From: Pseudomonadota bacterium
GTDB lineage: Bacteria > Pseudomonadota > Alphaproteobacteria > Rhizobiales > Devosiaceae
Direction of reading: 5' to 3'
DNA length: 25,642 nucleotides
Assembly (NCBI GenBank): GCA_023436745.1
Contig: JAEZHZ010000377.1
Location: 1-25,642, forward strand
Shown here: positions 16,691-24,479 of the stretch, piece after piece
Position numbering within the stretch: position 1 is the first letter of the stretch
Layout: the number at the start of each line of letters is the position of its first letter
Notes under the pieces: generated by a model
The model's database searches: none
The model's input: the letters and a program-made list of their open reading frames with translations, nothing else
Told to the model about the DNA's origin: nothing
Position numbers and translations under genes: made by a program

Positions 16691-17691
16691 TTTGGCACCG
16701 CCTCTCCGACCGGGCGGAGCCGGACCGGTGCCAGCCGCGAGGCGAGTGGAGACTGGATGAGAAGGATCAGGAAGATCATTCCTGCCTTGACGATCAGGTT
16801 GAACTCGGGCCGGAAGCCCGACACCAGAATGCCGGTGTTCATGGCCTGGATGATGAAGGCACCCATGACAGCGAGGGGCACGGAGAACCGGCCGCCGAGT
16901 AGTGAAGTCCCGCCGATCACCACCGCGAGGATGGCATCGAGTTCTAGCCAGAGGCCGGCGTTATTGGCATCCGCTCCACGGATGTCTCCGGCGACAATGA
17001 TGCCGGCAACCGCTGCACAGAGCCCCGACAGCCCGTAGACCATCATCAGAAGCATGCGGCTGCGGATGCCGGAGAGGCTGGCTGCCGCGCGGTTCACACC
17101 GACCGCCTCGACGAAGAGGCCGATGGCGGTGCGCCGGTACAGCAGCGTGACCAGCACCATCAGTACGAGTGCTATCACGGCAGCCATCGGCAGCCCCAGG
17201 AACGAGCCGGTGCCGATGAAGACCAGTACCGGATCATTGAAGGTGACGATGAAGCCCTGGGTGATCAACTGAGCGATGCCGCGCCCAGCGACCATGAGCA
17301 CCAGAGTAGCCACGATTGGCTGGATATCGAGTACGGCCACGAGGAAGCCGTTCCACAGGCCGCAGGCCAGTCCCACGGCAAGCGCCGAAGCGACTGCGAC
17401 CGGTGCAGGATAACCCGCAACAACGAGCGTTGCCGCGACGGCACCGGAGACAGCCATGACCGCCCCCACGGAAAGGTCGACCCCCTTGGTCGCGATGACG
17501 CCGGCCATGCCGACGGCGAGAATGGCGACGGGAGCGCCACGATTGAGCACGTCGATCAGCGAGCCGAACAACCGTCCGTCCTGCCAGGTGATGCGGAAAA
17601 AACCCGGAAACAGCGCCCAGTTGATCAGCAGCACGCCAACGAGCGCCAGCAACTGTGGGTTGGCGAGACCGCGGAGCACACGCCGGATCAT
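16687..17691 (-). CDS. ytfT: Furanose ABC transporter permease YtfT
   Basis: First membrane subunit of the importer, 334 residues, CUT2 class. It shares with E. coli YtfT the stretches QDGRLFGSLIDVLNRGAPVA, TKGVDLSVGAVMAVSGA, NGFLVAVLDIQPIVATL, LMVAGRGIAQLIT and IRGADANNAGLWLELDAILA. About eight to ten hydrophobic segments are visible. The start ATG at 17691 overlaps the ytfR stop by 4 nt, and its own end overlaps yjfF by 4 nt, so the three cytoplasmic/membrane components are translationally coupled. It forms a heterodimeric channel with YjfF. Confidence 0.95.
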   Translation of the reverse strand: MIRRVLRGLANPQLLALVGVLLINWALFPGFFRITWQDGRLFGSLIDVLNRGAPVAILAVGMAGVIATKGVDLSVGAVMAVSGAVAATLVVAGYPAPVAVASALAVGLACGLWNGFLVAVLDIQPIVATLVLMVAGRGIAQLITQGFIVTFNDPVLVFIGTGSFLGLPMAAVIALVLMVLVTLLYRRTAIGLFVEAVGVNRAAASLSGIRSRMLLMMVYGLSGLCAAVAGIIVAGDIRGADANNAGLWLELDAILAVVIGGTSLLGGRFSVPLAVMGAFIIQAMNTGILVSGFRPEFNLIVKAGMIFLILLIQSPLASRLAPVRLRPVGEAVPK

Positions 17692-19205
17692 GCCGGTGCT
17701 CCCTCGCGATGATTGGCGATGGCCTGCACGATCACTCCCGGATTGATGTTTTCGCCACTGAGTTCGGCGACCAGTTCGCGATCCCGCATCACCACGATAC
17801 GGGAAGAGTACGCGACCACCTCGTCGAGTTCGGAGGAAATGACGAGCAGGGCCATGCCCTCGTCGCGCAGGCGATTGATGGTGCGCACGATTTCGGCGTG
17901 CGCACCGACGTCGATGCCGCGCGTCGGCTCGTCGAGGATCAGGAAGGCGGGATCGGTCGCCAGCCAGCGCGACAGGATCACCTTCTGCTGGTTGCCACCG
18001 GACAGCAGCTTGACCGGCATGTCGAGCGACGCGGCGCGAATGTCCATGGCCTCCCCGAAGCGACCGGCAATCTCGAGTTGCTCGTCTCTGTTGAGGCGGC
18101 TGAACCAGCCGAGCTTGCCCTGGAGAGCGATGATGATGTTTTCGCGAACGGACAGATCGCCGAAGATTCCTTCCACCTTGCGATCCTCCGGCAGGAAGCC
18201 GAAGCCATGGGCGATGGCGTCGGTCGGCCTCGCGATATTCGTTGGCTTGCCCTCGATGGCGACGGTTCCCTCGTCCGCCGCATCGGCGCCGAACATGATG
18301 CGCGCCATCTCCGTGCGGCCGGAGCCGAGCAGCCCCGCCACCCCGATCACCTCACCCTTGTGGATGGTGAGGTTGAAAGGATGCACGCTGCGCTTCCTGC
18401 CGTAGTTCCTGAAGTCCAGCAGCACCGCACCCAGTGGCCGGGCATCCTCGACCCCCGTGGCGCCAGAGAACGCGATGTCCTTGCCGAGCATCAGCCGGAC
18501 GACGTCCGTGCGGGTGAGGTCCTGGAGCGAGCGGGTGTCGATCAGCTTCCCGTTCCGCAGGATCGTCACACGATCCGCGACAGCGAATACCTGGTCAAGA
18601 AAATGCGTGATGAATACGATCGCGAGACCCCGGCGCTTGAGCTCGCGAATGATCTCGAACAGCCGCTCCACCTCCATGCGGTCGAGACTGGCAGTAGGTT
18701 CATCCAGGATCAGCACCTTGCCGGAAAGCTCTACGGCGCGAGCGATGGCGACGATCTGCTGGACGGCGACGGAGTGGGATCCGAGTTCACTCCCAGGGTC
18801 GATGTGAAGGCCATACCGCTGCAGGATCGCGCGCGACTCACGCTCCATCCGGCGACGGTCCACGAGGCCGAAGCGGGTCGGCTGATGCCCGAGGAACAGG
18901 TTCTCGGCGACGGACCGATTGGGCAGGAGGTTGACCTCCTGATAGACAGTGCCGATACCGTGCCTCTGTGCATGCTGGGGACTGTCGAGCGTCACCGGAA
19001 CACCAGCGGCGAGCACCTGGCCGGTGGTCGGCTGATAGGCGCCTGTCAGTATCTTTATGAGCGTGGACTTGCCGGCGCCGTTCTCACCAAGAAGGGCGTG
19101 CACCTCCCCGGGGCGCAGACCGAAATCGACACTGTCGAGTGCGACATAGTTGCCGAAGATCTTGACGATCTTGCGCGCCTCGAGCGCGTATGGCGCGTCG
19201 TTCAT
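17688..19205 (-). CDS. ytfR: Furanose ABC transporter ATP-binding protein YtfR
   Basis: Double-domain ATPase of 505 residues typical of CUT2 sugar importers. Domain 1 has Walker A GENGAGKST (40-48), signature-like VAVQQIVAIARAV and Walker B VLILDEPTASLD. Domain 2 has a degenerate Walker A (GLLGSGRTE), signature LSGGNQQKVILSRWL and Walker B LILDEPTRGIDVG. The asymmetric domains are normal for the family. ATG 19205 is chosen over an upstream in-frame start at 19262 because GGAGG lies just before it and the upstream 19 residues are Gly/Pro-rich filler. The upstream start would also cross the stem-loop at 19246-19272. It follows ytfQ by 85 nt. Confidence 0.95.
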   Translation of the reverse strand: MNDAPYALEARKIVKIFGNYVALDSVDFGLRPGEVHALLGENGAGKSTLIKILTGAYQPTTGQVLAAGVPVTLDSPQHAQRHGIGTVYQEVNLLPNRSVAENLFLGHQPTRFGLVDRRRMERESRAILQRYGLHIDPGSELGSHSVAVQQIVAIARAVELSGKVLILDEPTASLDRMEVERLFEIIRELKRRGLAIVFITHFLDQVFAVADRVTILRNGKLIDTRSLQDLTRTDVVRLMLGKDIAFSGATGVEDARPLGAVLLDFRNYGRKRSVHPFNLTIHKGEVIGVAGLLGSGRTEMARIMFGADAADEGTVAIEGKPTNIARPTDAIAHGFGFLPEDRKVEGIFGDLSVRENIIIALQGKLGWFSRLNRDEQLEIAGRFGEAMDIRAASLDMPVKLLSGGNQQKVILSRWLATDPAFLILDEPTRGIDVGAHAEIVRTINRLRDEGMALLVISSELDEVVAYSSRIVVMRDRELVAELSGENINPGVIVQAIANHREGAPA

Positions 19206-19245
19206 TGCCCCTCCCCCACCGCCAAGGTCAGGCGGCCCTTCAGAA

Positions 19246-19272
19246 GTCCCCGCCGGCTCCAACGGCGGGGAC
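19246..19272 (-). repeat. Stem-loop between ytfQ and ytfR
   Basis: GTCCCCGCCG (19246-19255) and CGGCGGGGAC (19263-19272) form a perfect 10-bp stem with a 7-nt loop, 18 bp after the ytfQ stop. It is followed by CUUCUGAAG-type sequence, not a U-run. It likely protects the ytfQ message or partly attenuates read-through into ytfR. Confidence 0.65.
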
Positions 19273-19290
19273 CCTCATGCGCTCAGCTTA

Positions 19291-20262
19291 TCAATAGCCG
19301 AGGTCCTTGCGACGCTCGTACTCACCCTGCGGATCGCTCTCGGCGGTGTAGAGCTTCGACTCGGTGATGATGAACTTCTCGGGTTCGGTGCCATCGGCCC
19401 AGAAGGCCGCAAGGGCGTCGAAGGCCGGACCGGCCATGTTCGGCGTAAGTTCGACCGTGGCGTTGGCTTCGCCGGCGGCGATGGCGGTGAAGATGTCCGG
19501 CACGGCGTCGATCGAGACCACCTTGATATCGGTGCCCGGCTTCAGTCCAGCATCCTTGATGGCTTGGATGGCGCCCACAGCCATGTCGTCGTTGTGGGCA
19601 TAGACCGCGCAAATGTCGGCACCGCCATTTGTGGACTTGAGGAACGCCTCCATCACTTCCTTGCCCTTGGAGCGCGTGAAGTCGCCGGTCTGGCTCTGGG
19701 TGATGGTGATGTTGTCGTGTCCGGAGATGGCCTCTTCGAAGCCCTGCTTGCGATTGATTGCCGGGGTGGAACCCACGGTACCCTGCAGCTCAACGACGTT
19801 GCAGTCCTCGTCACCCACTGCGTCCACCAGCCACTGGCCGGCTACTCGGCCCTCTTCGATCTGGTCCGACGCGACTGAGGTCAGGTAGAGATCTTCCGGG
19901 GCATCGACACCGCGGTCCAGCAGCACGACCGGTATCTCTGCCTCCTTGGCCTCGGCGAGTACGTCATCCCAGCCTGTCGCCACGACCGGGGCGAGCAGAA
20001 TGGCATCCACACCCTGCGCGATAAAGCCGCGAATGGCCTTGATCTGGTTCTCCTGCTTTTGCTGGGCATCGGCAAACTTGAGATCCACGCCACGAGCTTC
20101 GGCTTCCTGACGGGTCACGGCCGTCTCAGCGGCGCGCCATCCTGATTCCGAGCCGATCTGCGAAAAGCCAATGACCTTGCCGGTGATGTCCTGAGCCAGG
20201 ACAGCGGTGGACAAAGCAGTAGCGAGACCCGCCGCGACGGCGAGCTTGGTAATGATGTTCAC
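19291..20262 (-). CDS. ytfQ: Furanose ABC transporter periplasmic binding protein YtfQ
   Basis: Periplasmic sugar-binding protein of 323 residues with a Sec signal peptide (about 1-23, cleavage after VLA). It is very similar to E. coli YtfQ throughout: GFSQIGSESGWRAAET, QQKQENQIKAIRGFIAQGVD, LLAPVVATGWDDVL, NVVELQGTVGSTPAI, TGDFTRSKGKEVMEAF, VYAHNDDMAVGAIQAIKDAG and ANATVELTPNMAGPAFDAL. E. coli YtfQ prefers galactofuranose and also binds arabinofuranose forms. The GTG start at 20262 has AGGGAGGA five nt upstream. First gene of the operon ytfQ-ytfR-ytfT-yjfF-gntR, and convergent in function with the nearby GH51. Confidence 0.96.
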   Translation of the reverse strand: MNIITKLAVAAGLATALSTAVLAQDITGKVIGFSQIGSESGWRAAETAVTRQEAEARGVDLKFADAQQKQENQIKAIRGFIAQGVDAILLAPVVATGWDDVLAEAKEAEIPVVLLDRGVDAPEDLYLTSVASDQIEEGRVAGQWLVDAVGDEDCNVVELQGTVGSTPAINRKQGFEEAISGHDNITITQSQTGDFTRSKGKEVMEAFLKSTNGGADICAVYAHNDDMAVGAIQAIKDAGLKPGTDIKVVSIDAVPDIFTAIAAGEANATVELTPNMAGPAFDALAAFWADGTEPEKFIITESKLYTAESDPQGEYERRKDLGY

Positions 20263-20322
20263 GATGATCCTCCCTTTGGCTGTCGAGCGTATTCACTTCG
20301 GCAGCAAAGGGAGCCTACAAAA

Positions 20323-20334
20323 AGTACTATTATA
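20323..20334 (-). promoter_or_regulatory. ytfQ promoter -10 and adjacent AGTACT dyad
   Basis: On the minus strand a perfect -10 TATAAT (20334-20329) is followed directly by AGTACT (20328-20323), a 6-bp palindrome holding the GT...AC core seen in FadR-type GntR sites. The start of transcription would fall near 20322, about 60 nt before the ytfQ GTG. I could not find a good -35. A GntR operator at this position would block the promoter. Confidence 0.45.
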
Positions 20335-20358
20335 TGTAAAGGCACCTCAACAACGCGC

Positions 20359-20508
20359 TCACAGCGGCATTCCGGAGGCGATCATTGCGCTACCAACGAG
20401 CAAGATTCCCAGCGCCAGTGAGAAACTCAATGCGCGCATGAGCCAGCCGGGATATCGCGCTCTCCTGTGGGCAGCGAGGACGAGCCGACTGGGAAGGTCA
20501 ATAGGCAT
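20359..20508 (-). CDS. Small single-pass membrane protein, unknown function (49 aa)
   Basis: Forty-nine codons from ATG 20508, preceded by AAGGA at the ideal seven-base distance. The first half is basic (RLVLAAHRRARYPGWLMRA) and the second is a single membrane segment (SFSLALGILLVGSAMIASG), ending GMPL. This gives a typical positive-inside small membrane protein. It lies alone between the second NitT/TauT permease and ytfQ, on the same strand. The open frame extends to an ATG at 20556, but that start lacks a comparable ribosome-binding site. Function not recognised. It could still be a chance reading frame; the Shine-Dalgarno and topology are the evidence for it. Confidence 0.5.
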   Translation of the reverse strand: MPIDLPSRLVLAAHRRARYPGWLMRALSFSLALGILLVGSAMIASGMPL

Positions 20509-20818
20509 GGCCAGGTCCTTCTCGCAGCGCGCGCGGATGGGCAGGAGAATGGCCAATCATGTCCGCCATGGATGTGCGGCGTTGCCACATAGGCGTCCTC
20601 CTGCCGACGCGGATCACTGCCGCGGGCAGTCTCGTGTCATCTGGCTGATATGAGGACAGCGACAGGGAGAACAAGTCAGGCTAGCTGACATAGCGCGGCA
20701 CTAGCGGCAGGAACATGAAAACGTGAAGGCGGAGCGCAAGGAATGTCCGTGCGTCCGCTGCTGGCGCGCAACACCGGCACTGCCGCCTGCAGTGAAGGAG
20801 GCAGGTGCCCCTACCTCT
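20509..20818. other. 310-bp interval without a recognised gene
   Basis: Between the small membrane protein and the second NitT/TauT permease. It would hold the promoter of the small gene and the 3' end of the transporter message. I see a hairpin at 20776-20809 and a weak 5-bp dyad GTCAG/CTGAC (20675-20689), but no convincing coding frame, RNA gene or mobile element. Confidence 0.6.
20776..20809 (-). terminator. Candidate hairpin downstream of NitT/TauT operon
   Basis: Ten bases after the permease stop, GGCACCTGCC can pair with GGCAGTGCC in the transcript: nine pairs with one bulged C and a loop of about 15 nt. No U-tract follows, so it would be a weak or factor-assisted terminator, or an mRNA 3' stabiliser. 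Confidence 0.35.
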
Positions 20819-21637
20819 TCACTGTGCCATCGTGGAGCGGTGCGCCCACCCGGTCATGCGCTTCTCTAGCCAAGCCATGAGTGCGTACATGGCAATGCCC
20901 TCCACAGCGAGCATTAACAGCCCTGCGAAGACCAATGGAACGTTGAAGTTCGATTGGGCGGAGGCCATCATGTTGCCCAGCCCGTTGTTGGATGCCACCG
21001 TTTCGCTCACCACGGAGCCGACGAAGGCGAGCGTGATGGCGACCTTCAACGAGCCGAAGAAGTACGGCATCGAGCGCGGCACGCCCACCTTGAGCATGAT
21101 GTCGATCTTTCTTGCCCCCAGCGCCCGCAGGACATCTTCGGTCTCAGGCTCGATCGTCGCCAGGCCAGTGGCCACATTGACCACGATGGGGAAGAACGAG
21201 ATGAGAAACGCAGTCAGTACCGCAGGCACCGTGCCGATACCGAACCAGATGACAAGGATCGGCACCAGCGCCACCTTCGGAATGGCGTTGAATCCAATCA
21301 TGATGGGGTAAAGACCGGCATAAATAGTCTTGGACCAGCCGATGAACAGGCCGATTCCGAGCCCGGCCACCACGGCGATCAGGAAGCCAAGTGTCGTTGT
21401 GTACAGCGTCTGTAGCGAGTTCTTCCAGATGGGCGACCAATACTGCAGGATCGCCTCAAAGACCCGTGTCGGTGCGGGCAGAATGGTGTGTGGCAGGCCG
21501 GACAGCCGAGCCGCCAGCTCCCAGAGCACGAACAGCCCGATGGTGTAGAGGACCGGTGCCAGCCGCAGCCAGTTGATGCGAAAGGCAGGCTTCGGCGGCG
21601 TGGCCGCGACGGCAGTATTCTCCATCAGGGCACTCAT
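20819..21637 (-). CDS. NitT/TauT-family ABC transporter permease
   Basis: Inner-membrane permease of 272 residues of the SsuC/TauC class, with about six membrane segments, the first at about 28-45. Family marks are LPAPTRVFEAI after the first segment, IPKVALVPILVIWFGIG, and the coupling loop EDVLRALGARKIDIMLKVGVP. The latter can be read as EDVLRALGA then KVGVPRSMPYFFG. The ATG at 21637 overlaps the ATPase stop by 4 nt. Last gene of a standard binding protein-ATPase-permease operon. The substrate is not evident; similar operons move hydroxymethylpyrimidine, other pyrimidines or sulfonates. Confidence 0.92.
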   Translation of the reverse strand: MSALMENTAVAATPPKPAFRINWLRLAPVLYTIGLFVLWELAARLSGLPHTILPAPTRVFEAILQYWSPIWKNSLQTLYTTTLGFLIAVVAGLGIGLFIGWSKTIYAGLYPIMIGFNAIPKVALVPILVIWFGIGTVPAVLTAFLISFFPIVVNVATGLATIEPETEDVLRALGARKIDIMLKVGVPRSMPYFFGSLKVAITLAFVGSVVSETVASNNGLGNMMASAQSNFNVPLVFAGLLMLAVEGIAMYALMAWLEKRMTGWAHRSTMAQ

Positions 21638-22419
21638 GCCGCCACCCGCGCGGTGGCAATCTCGCCGTGCAAAGCCTGCACCAACTCGTTGAACTCGGCG
21701 CCGTACATGATCGACAGGTCCCTCGGTCGGGCAAACGGAACCCGGTGCTCGGCGATGACCCGGCCAGGACGGGCGCTCATGACCACCACCCTGTCGGCGA
21801 GAAACACGCTTTCCCGCAAGTCATGAGTGACGAGGACGATGGTGACATCGCGACTGGCGTGGAGGTCGCGGATGACGCACCAGAGCTCTTCGCGGGTGAA
21901 GGCATCGAGTGCTCCAAACGGCTCATCAAGCATCAGCAGGTCGGGCTCATGGATCAGAGCACGGCAGAGATTTGCCCGCTGCTGCATGCCGCCCGATAGC
22001 TGCCAGGGAAACTTCTGGCCGAAACCCTTCAGCCCGACAGTTGCGAGCAGTTCCTCGGCCTTGTCGACATAGTCCCGCCGGTGCCGCCGGAACCGATGAC
22101 GATGTGGTTCCACGATCTCTAGTGGTAGCAGAATGTTATCGAGCGTCGTCCGCCAAGGCAGCATGGTCGGGTTCTGGAAGGCCATGCCGACGATCGACAC
22201 GGGCTTGGTCACTTCACTCCCGGCGACGACGACAGCGCCGTCCTGCGGCAACTGCAGCCCGGTGACCAGCTTCATGAGGGTGGACTTGCCGCATCCGGAT
22301 GGACCGACCACGGCGACGAATTCGCCTCGTTCGATCCTGAGGTTAAGGCCACTCACCGCCAAGGTGCCTTCGGGCCCGCCATAGCGCATGTCGACGTGTT
22401 CGATTGAGACGAGTGCCAT
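21634..22419 (-). CDS. NitT/TauT-family ABC transporter ATP-binding protein
   Basis: Cytoplasmic ATPase of 261 residues. It has Walker A GPSGCGKST (39-47), Q-loop MAFQNPTMLPWRTTLDN, signature LSGGMQQRANLCRAL, Walker B LLMLDEPFGALD and switch VLVTHDLRESVFLAD. It carries a short His/Arg-rich insertion (EPHRHRFRRHRRDYVDKA) before the helical subdomain, more basic than usual. It lies 53 nt downstream of the binding-protein gene, with a stem-loop in between, and overlaps the permease by 4 nt. Confidence 0.92.
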   Translation of the reverse strand: MALVSIEHVDMRYGGPEGTLAVSGLNLRIERGEFVAVVGPSGCGKSTLMKLVTGLQLPQDGAVVVAGSEVTKPVSIVGMAFQNPTMLPWRTTLDNILLPLEIVEPHRHRFRRHRRDYVDKAEELLATVGLKGFGQKFPWQLSGGMQQRANLCRALIHEPDLLMLDEPFGALDAFTREELWCVIRDLHASRDVTIVLVTHDLRESVFLADRVVVMSARPGRVIAEHRVPFARPRDLSIMYGAEFNELVQALHGEIATARVAA

Positions 22420-22440
22420 TTCCTATTCCCGCGGGGCGGA

Positions 22441-22463
22441 CTCGGGGCATACGGCGCCCCGAG
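22441..22463 (-). repeat. Stem-loop between binding-protein and ATPase genes
   Basis: CTCGGGGC (22441-22448) and GCCCCGAG (22456-22463) form a perfect 8-bp stem with a 7-nt loop, ten bases after the binding-protein stop. No U-run follows. It is the third such element placed directly after a binding-protein gene in this window. Confidence 0.6.
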
Positions 22464-22472
22464 CCCTGATTG

Positions 22473-23504
22473 TTACGGCAACATCCGCTCTTCGGCGGGC
22501 GGCAGGTAGCTGGCGTCGAAGACGTCCTGTGCGCCGACCTGGCCCTTCAGGCCCATCGAGACCTTGAGGGTATCAATCGAGGCCGCCAGACGCGCTTCAT
22601 CGATACCCCCGAAGCCGTTCTCGACCACGTAGGGAGTCTTGATGTTCATGGCGTTGGCCATCTCGAGCCGCTGCGTCTCGGTGTCGAGATTCAGAGTCTC
22701 GTTTCGCGCCAGAACGGCCTGCGCACCAGCGGCGGGATCGGACACCGCGTCCGCAAAACCCTTTGCCAGGGCACGGAGGAAGCCGGTGACAACTTCCGGG
22801 CTCTCCTCGGCGAAGGCCTCGTTCACGAGGATGGCGTTGCCGTAAAGGTTGAGGCCATGGTCGGCGAAGAGGATGGTGGAGATGTCTTCGTCCGGGACGC
22901 CGTTGGCCTTGAGGTTGAGGATCACCGAGAACGCAAAGCCGAACACCCCGTCAACATCGCCGGAAGCCAGCATTGGCTCACGCACCGGGAAGCCGATCGA
23001 TTCAAGCGTGACACCGGAGGTGTCCAGTCCTGCGGCTTCGACGAAGGCCGGCCATTGCGCAAAGGCGCCGTCCGGTGGTGGTGCGCCGAGCTTTTTGCCC
23101 TCCAGCGACTTCGGGTCGTCGGTGATGCCGAGGGACTTGCGCCCGACCACGGAGAACACCGGCTTGTCATAGACCATCATGACGGCCTTGACCGGCTGGC
23201 CGGGATCTTCGTCAAGGAACTTGATGAGCGAATTGATGTCACCGAAGCCAAACTGGTAGGCGCCGGTCGCCACCCGCGGAATCGCTTCCACCGAGCCGTT
23301 GCCGGTATCGATGGTCACATCCAGCCCCTCATCGGCAAAGTACCCACGGTCCTGTGCCAGGAGAAAGCCGGCCGCGGGGCCCTCAAACCGCCAGTCGAGC
23401 GTAAGCTTGACGGCCGTCTGGGCGAATGCCGGGAGAGGCGCAAAGCCGACCCCCAGGGCGGCGGCGAACGCAAGTAAAGCAGAAAGCTGTCTGCGGTTGA
23501 GCAT
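22473..23504 (-). CDS. NitT/TauT-family ABC transporter substrate-binding protein (NMT1/THI5-like)
   Basis: Periplasmic binding protein of 343 residues. ATG 23504 is chosen over an upstream TTG at 23519; GGGGA lies eight nt before it. The signal peptide MLNRRQLSALLAFAAALGVG continues to APLPAFA at about 28. The mature part has KLTLDWRFEGPAAGFLLAQ, RGYFADEGLDVTID and ATGAYQFGFGDINSL, close to the THI5/ThiY-like group that binds pyrimidine-type ligands, though ligand residues cannot be assigned here. It heads the operon with ATPase and permease. The cluster upstream encodes a hydantoin-type racemase, so a nitrogen heterocycle is a reasonable guess for the substrate. Confidence 0.9.
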   Translation of the reverse strand: MLNRRQLSALLAFAAALGVGFAPLPAFAQTAVKLTLDWRFEGPAAGFLLAQDRGYFADEGLDVTIDTGNGSVEAIPRVATGAYQFGFGDINSLIKFLDEDPGQPVKAVMMVYDKPVFSVVGRKSLGITDDPKSLEGKKLGAPPPDGAFAQWPAFVEAAGLDTSGVTLESIGFPVREPMLASGDVDGVFGFAFSVILNLKANGVPDEDISTILFADHGLNLYGNAILVNEAFAEESPEVVTGFLRALAKGFADAVSDPAAGAQAVLARNETLNLDTETQRLEMANAMNIKTPYVVENGFGGIDEARLAASIDTLKVSMGLKGQVGAQDVFDASYLPPAEERMLP

Positions 23505-23570
23505 GCTGTCGGTCCCCAAAATGTCCCCACCCAGACAAACTCAGTCTACGGCGCTGCGCAACGAAAACAC

Positions 23571-23585
23571 GATGCAAAAAGCATC
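23571..23585. promoter_or_regulatory. Inverted repeat upstream of NMT1-type binding-protein gene
   Basis: GATGC (23571-23575) and GCATC (23581-23585) flank five A residues, 67 bp upstream of the binding-protein start in the 171-bp gap below the GNAT gene. It may be an operator for an unseen regulator. The arms are short and chance is not excluded. Confidence 0.3.
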
Positions 23586-23675
23586 ATTCACACGTGGCGC
23601 ACAAGAAGCGCGCACACTGCACACACCCCTGCCCGGATCTTTGGCAATTTGCCTCGGCGTTAAGAGGGCGCGGTT

Positions 23676-24479
23676 TCAGCCGAGCTCAAGCGTGCACGGG
23701 CTGAACAGAGTGGCTGGAAGGCCCAACATAACGCCCCGGTACATGCGGGCCGTGCTGAAACCCGCTTGAAAGCCCATCTGCTCGAGTTCGAACAGGAACT
23801 CTCGCCGCTGGGTTGGCACGTCCAACTGCACCTCCCCCTCGATCGCGCCCAGCATAGCGATGGCCGCCGCAGTATCGCTGGCGATCAGGGGACCGACCTT
23901 TGCTGCCTGCCTGCAGGGCCGCCACACCGCGAAGGCCGTGGGAGCGGATACATCCCCGAGAGTGAATGCCCTGTTCGGTCGAGTGATCCAGGAGCGGAGA
24001 AAATCCGTCCTGTCAGCAGGAAATGCGGCCCGATCCAGCGATGCGACGCGGGACACCTCCAACACTGATTGGTACGCACCCCAGACGGAGGGCGGAAGCG
24101 TACCGGTCATCCTGACCGTCTCGTACGCCGTAACGAACCCCATTCGCCGATAGTTGGACTGCTGTTCTGGCACACCATCAAGGCCCACGGTACGGTCGCC
24201 CAGACGCTGCATCGCCGCATCCCACACGGCACGGCCATGCCCCCGGCCCCGATGATCGGGATGGCAGATATAGAGCCCGATGAACCCGAAGCGGTCGTCA
24301 TAGGCGACGGCCGAGATGCCAGCGACCATCACGTCATCGACGAAGGCACCGATGAAGCCCCCCAAGTCGGCCGCAAGAAAGGCAAGGGCGTCCGCAAGAC
24401 CAGGATTCCATCCCTCTTCTGCCGCCCAGCCGAGCAGTGTCTCGACACCTTTGAAATCGAGCGTGCGGATGGTCCTCAT
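23676..24479 (-). CDS. GNAT-family N-acetyltransferase with C-terminal extension
   Basis: Acetyl-CoA-dependent transferase of 267 residues. The N-terminal GNAT fold (about 1-135) has the acetyl-CoA loop RGRGHGRAVW (77-86), following the beta-4 strand FIGLYICHPDH, and NYRRMGF (109-115) in motif B. The C-terminal 130 residues form a second domain, as in the two-part GNAT proteins with an Acetyltransf_18-type C-terminus; that match is by pattern only. The ATG at 24479 overlaps the racemase stop by 4 nt, so it belongs to the racemase/permease operon. The acceptor is unknown; an amine or amino acid released by the pathway is plausible. Confidence 0.85.
   Translation of the reverse strand: MRTIRTLDFKGVETLLGWAAEEGWNPGLADALAFLAADLGGFIGAFVDDVMVAGISAVAYDDRFGFIGLYICHPDHRGRGHGRAVWDAAMQRLGDRTVGLDGVPEQQSNYRRMGFVTAYETVRMTGTLPPSVWGAYQSVLEVSRVASLDRAAFPADRTDFLRSWITRPNRAFTLGDVSAPTAFAVWRPCRQAAKVGPLIASDTAAAIAMLGAIEGEVQLDVPTQRREFLFELEQMGFQAGFSTARMYRGVMLGLPATLFSPCTLELG

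Noticed and set aside
17655..19367. Open plus-strand frame of 570 codons opposite ytfR
   Set aside because: It mirrors ytfR, which has all ABC motifs; the antisense product has no recognisable domain.
20509..20818. Possible small RNA or tRNA gene in the longest gene-free interval
   Set aside because: No cloverleaf, no promoter-plus-terminator pair and only weak dyads are visible.
22470..23477. Open plus-strand frame of 335 codons opposite the second NMT1-type gene
   Set aside because: Antisense shadow caused by codon bias; no supporting start signal or domain.
23560..23590. Possible sigma-54 promoter upstream of the NMT1-type gene
   Set aside because: TTGC is present, but the required GG at the -24 position is missing at the correct distance.
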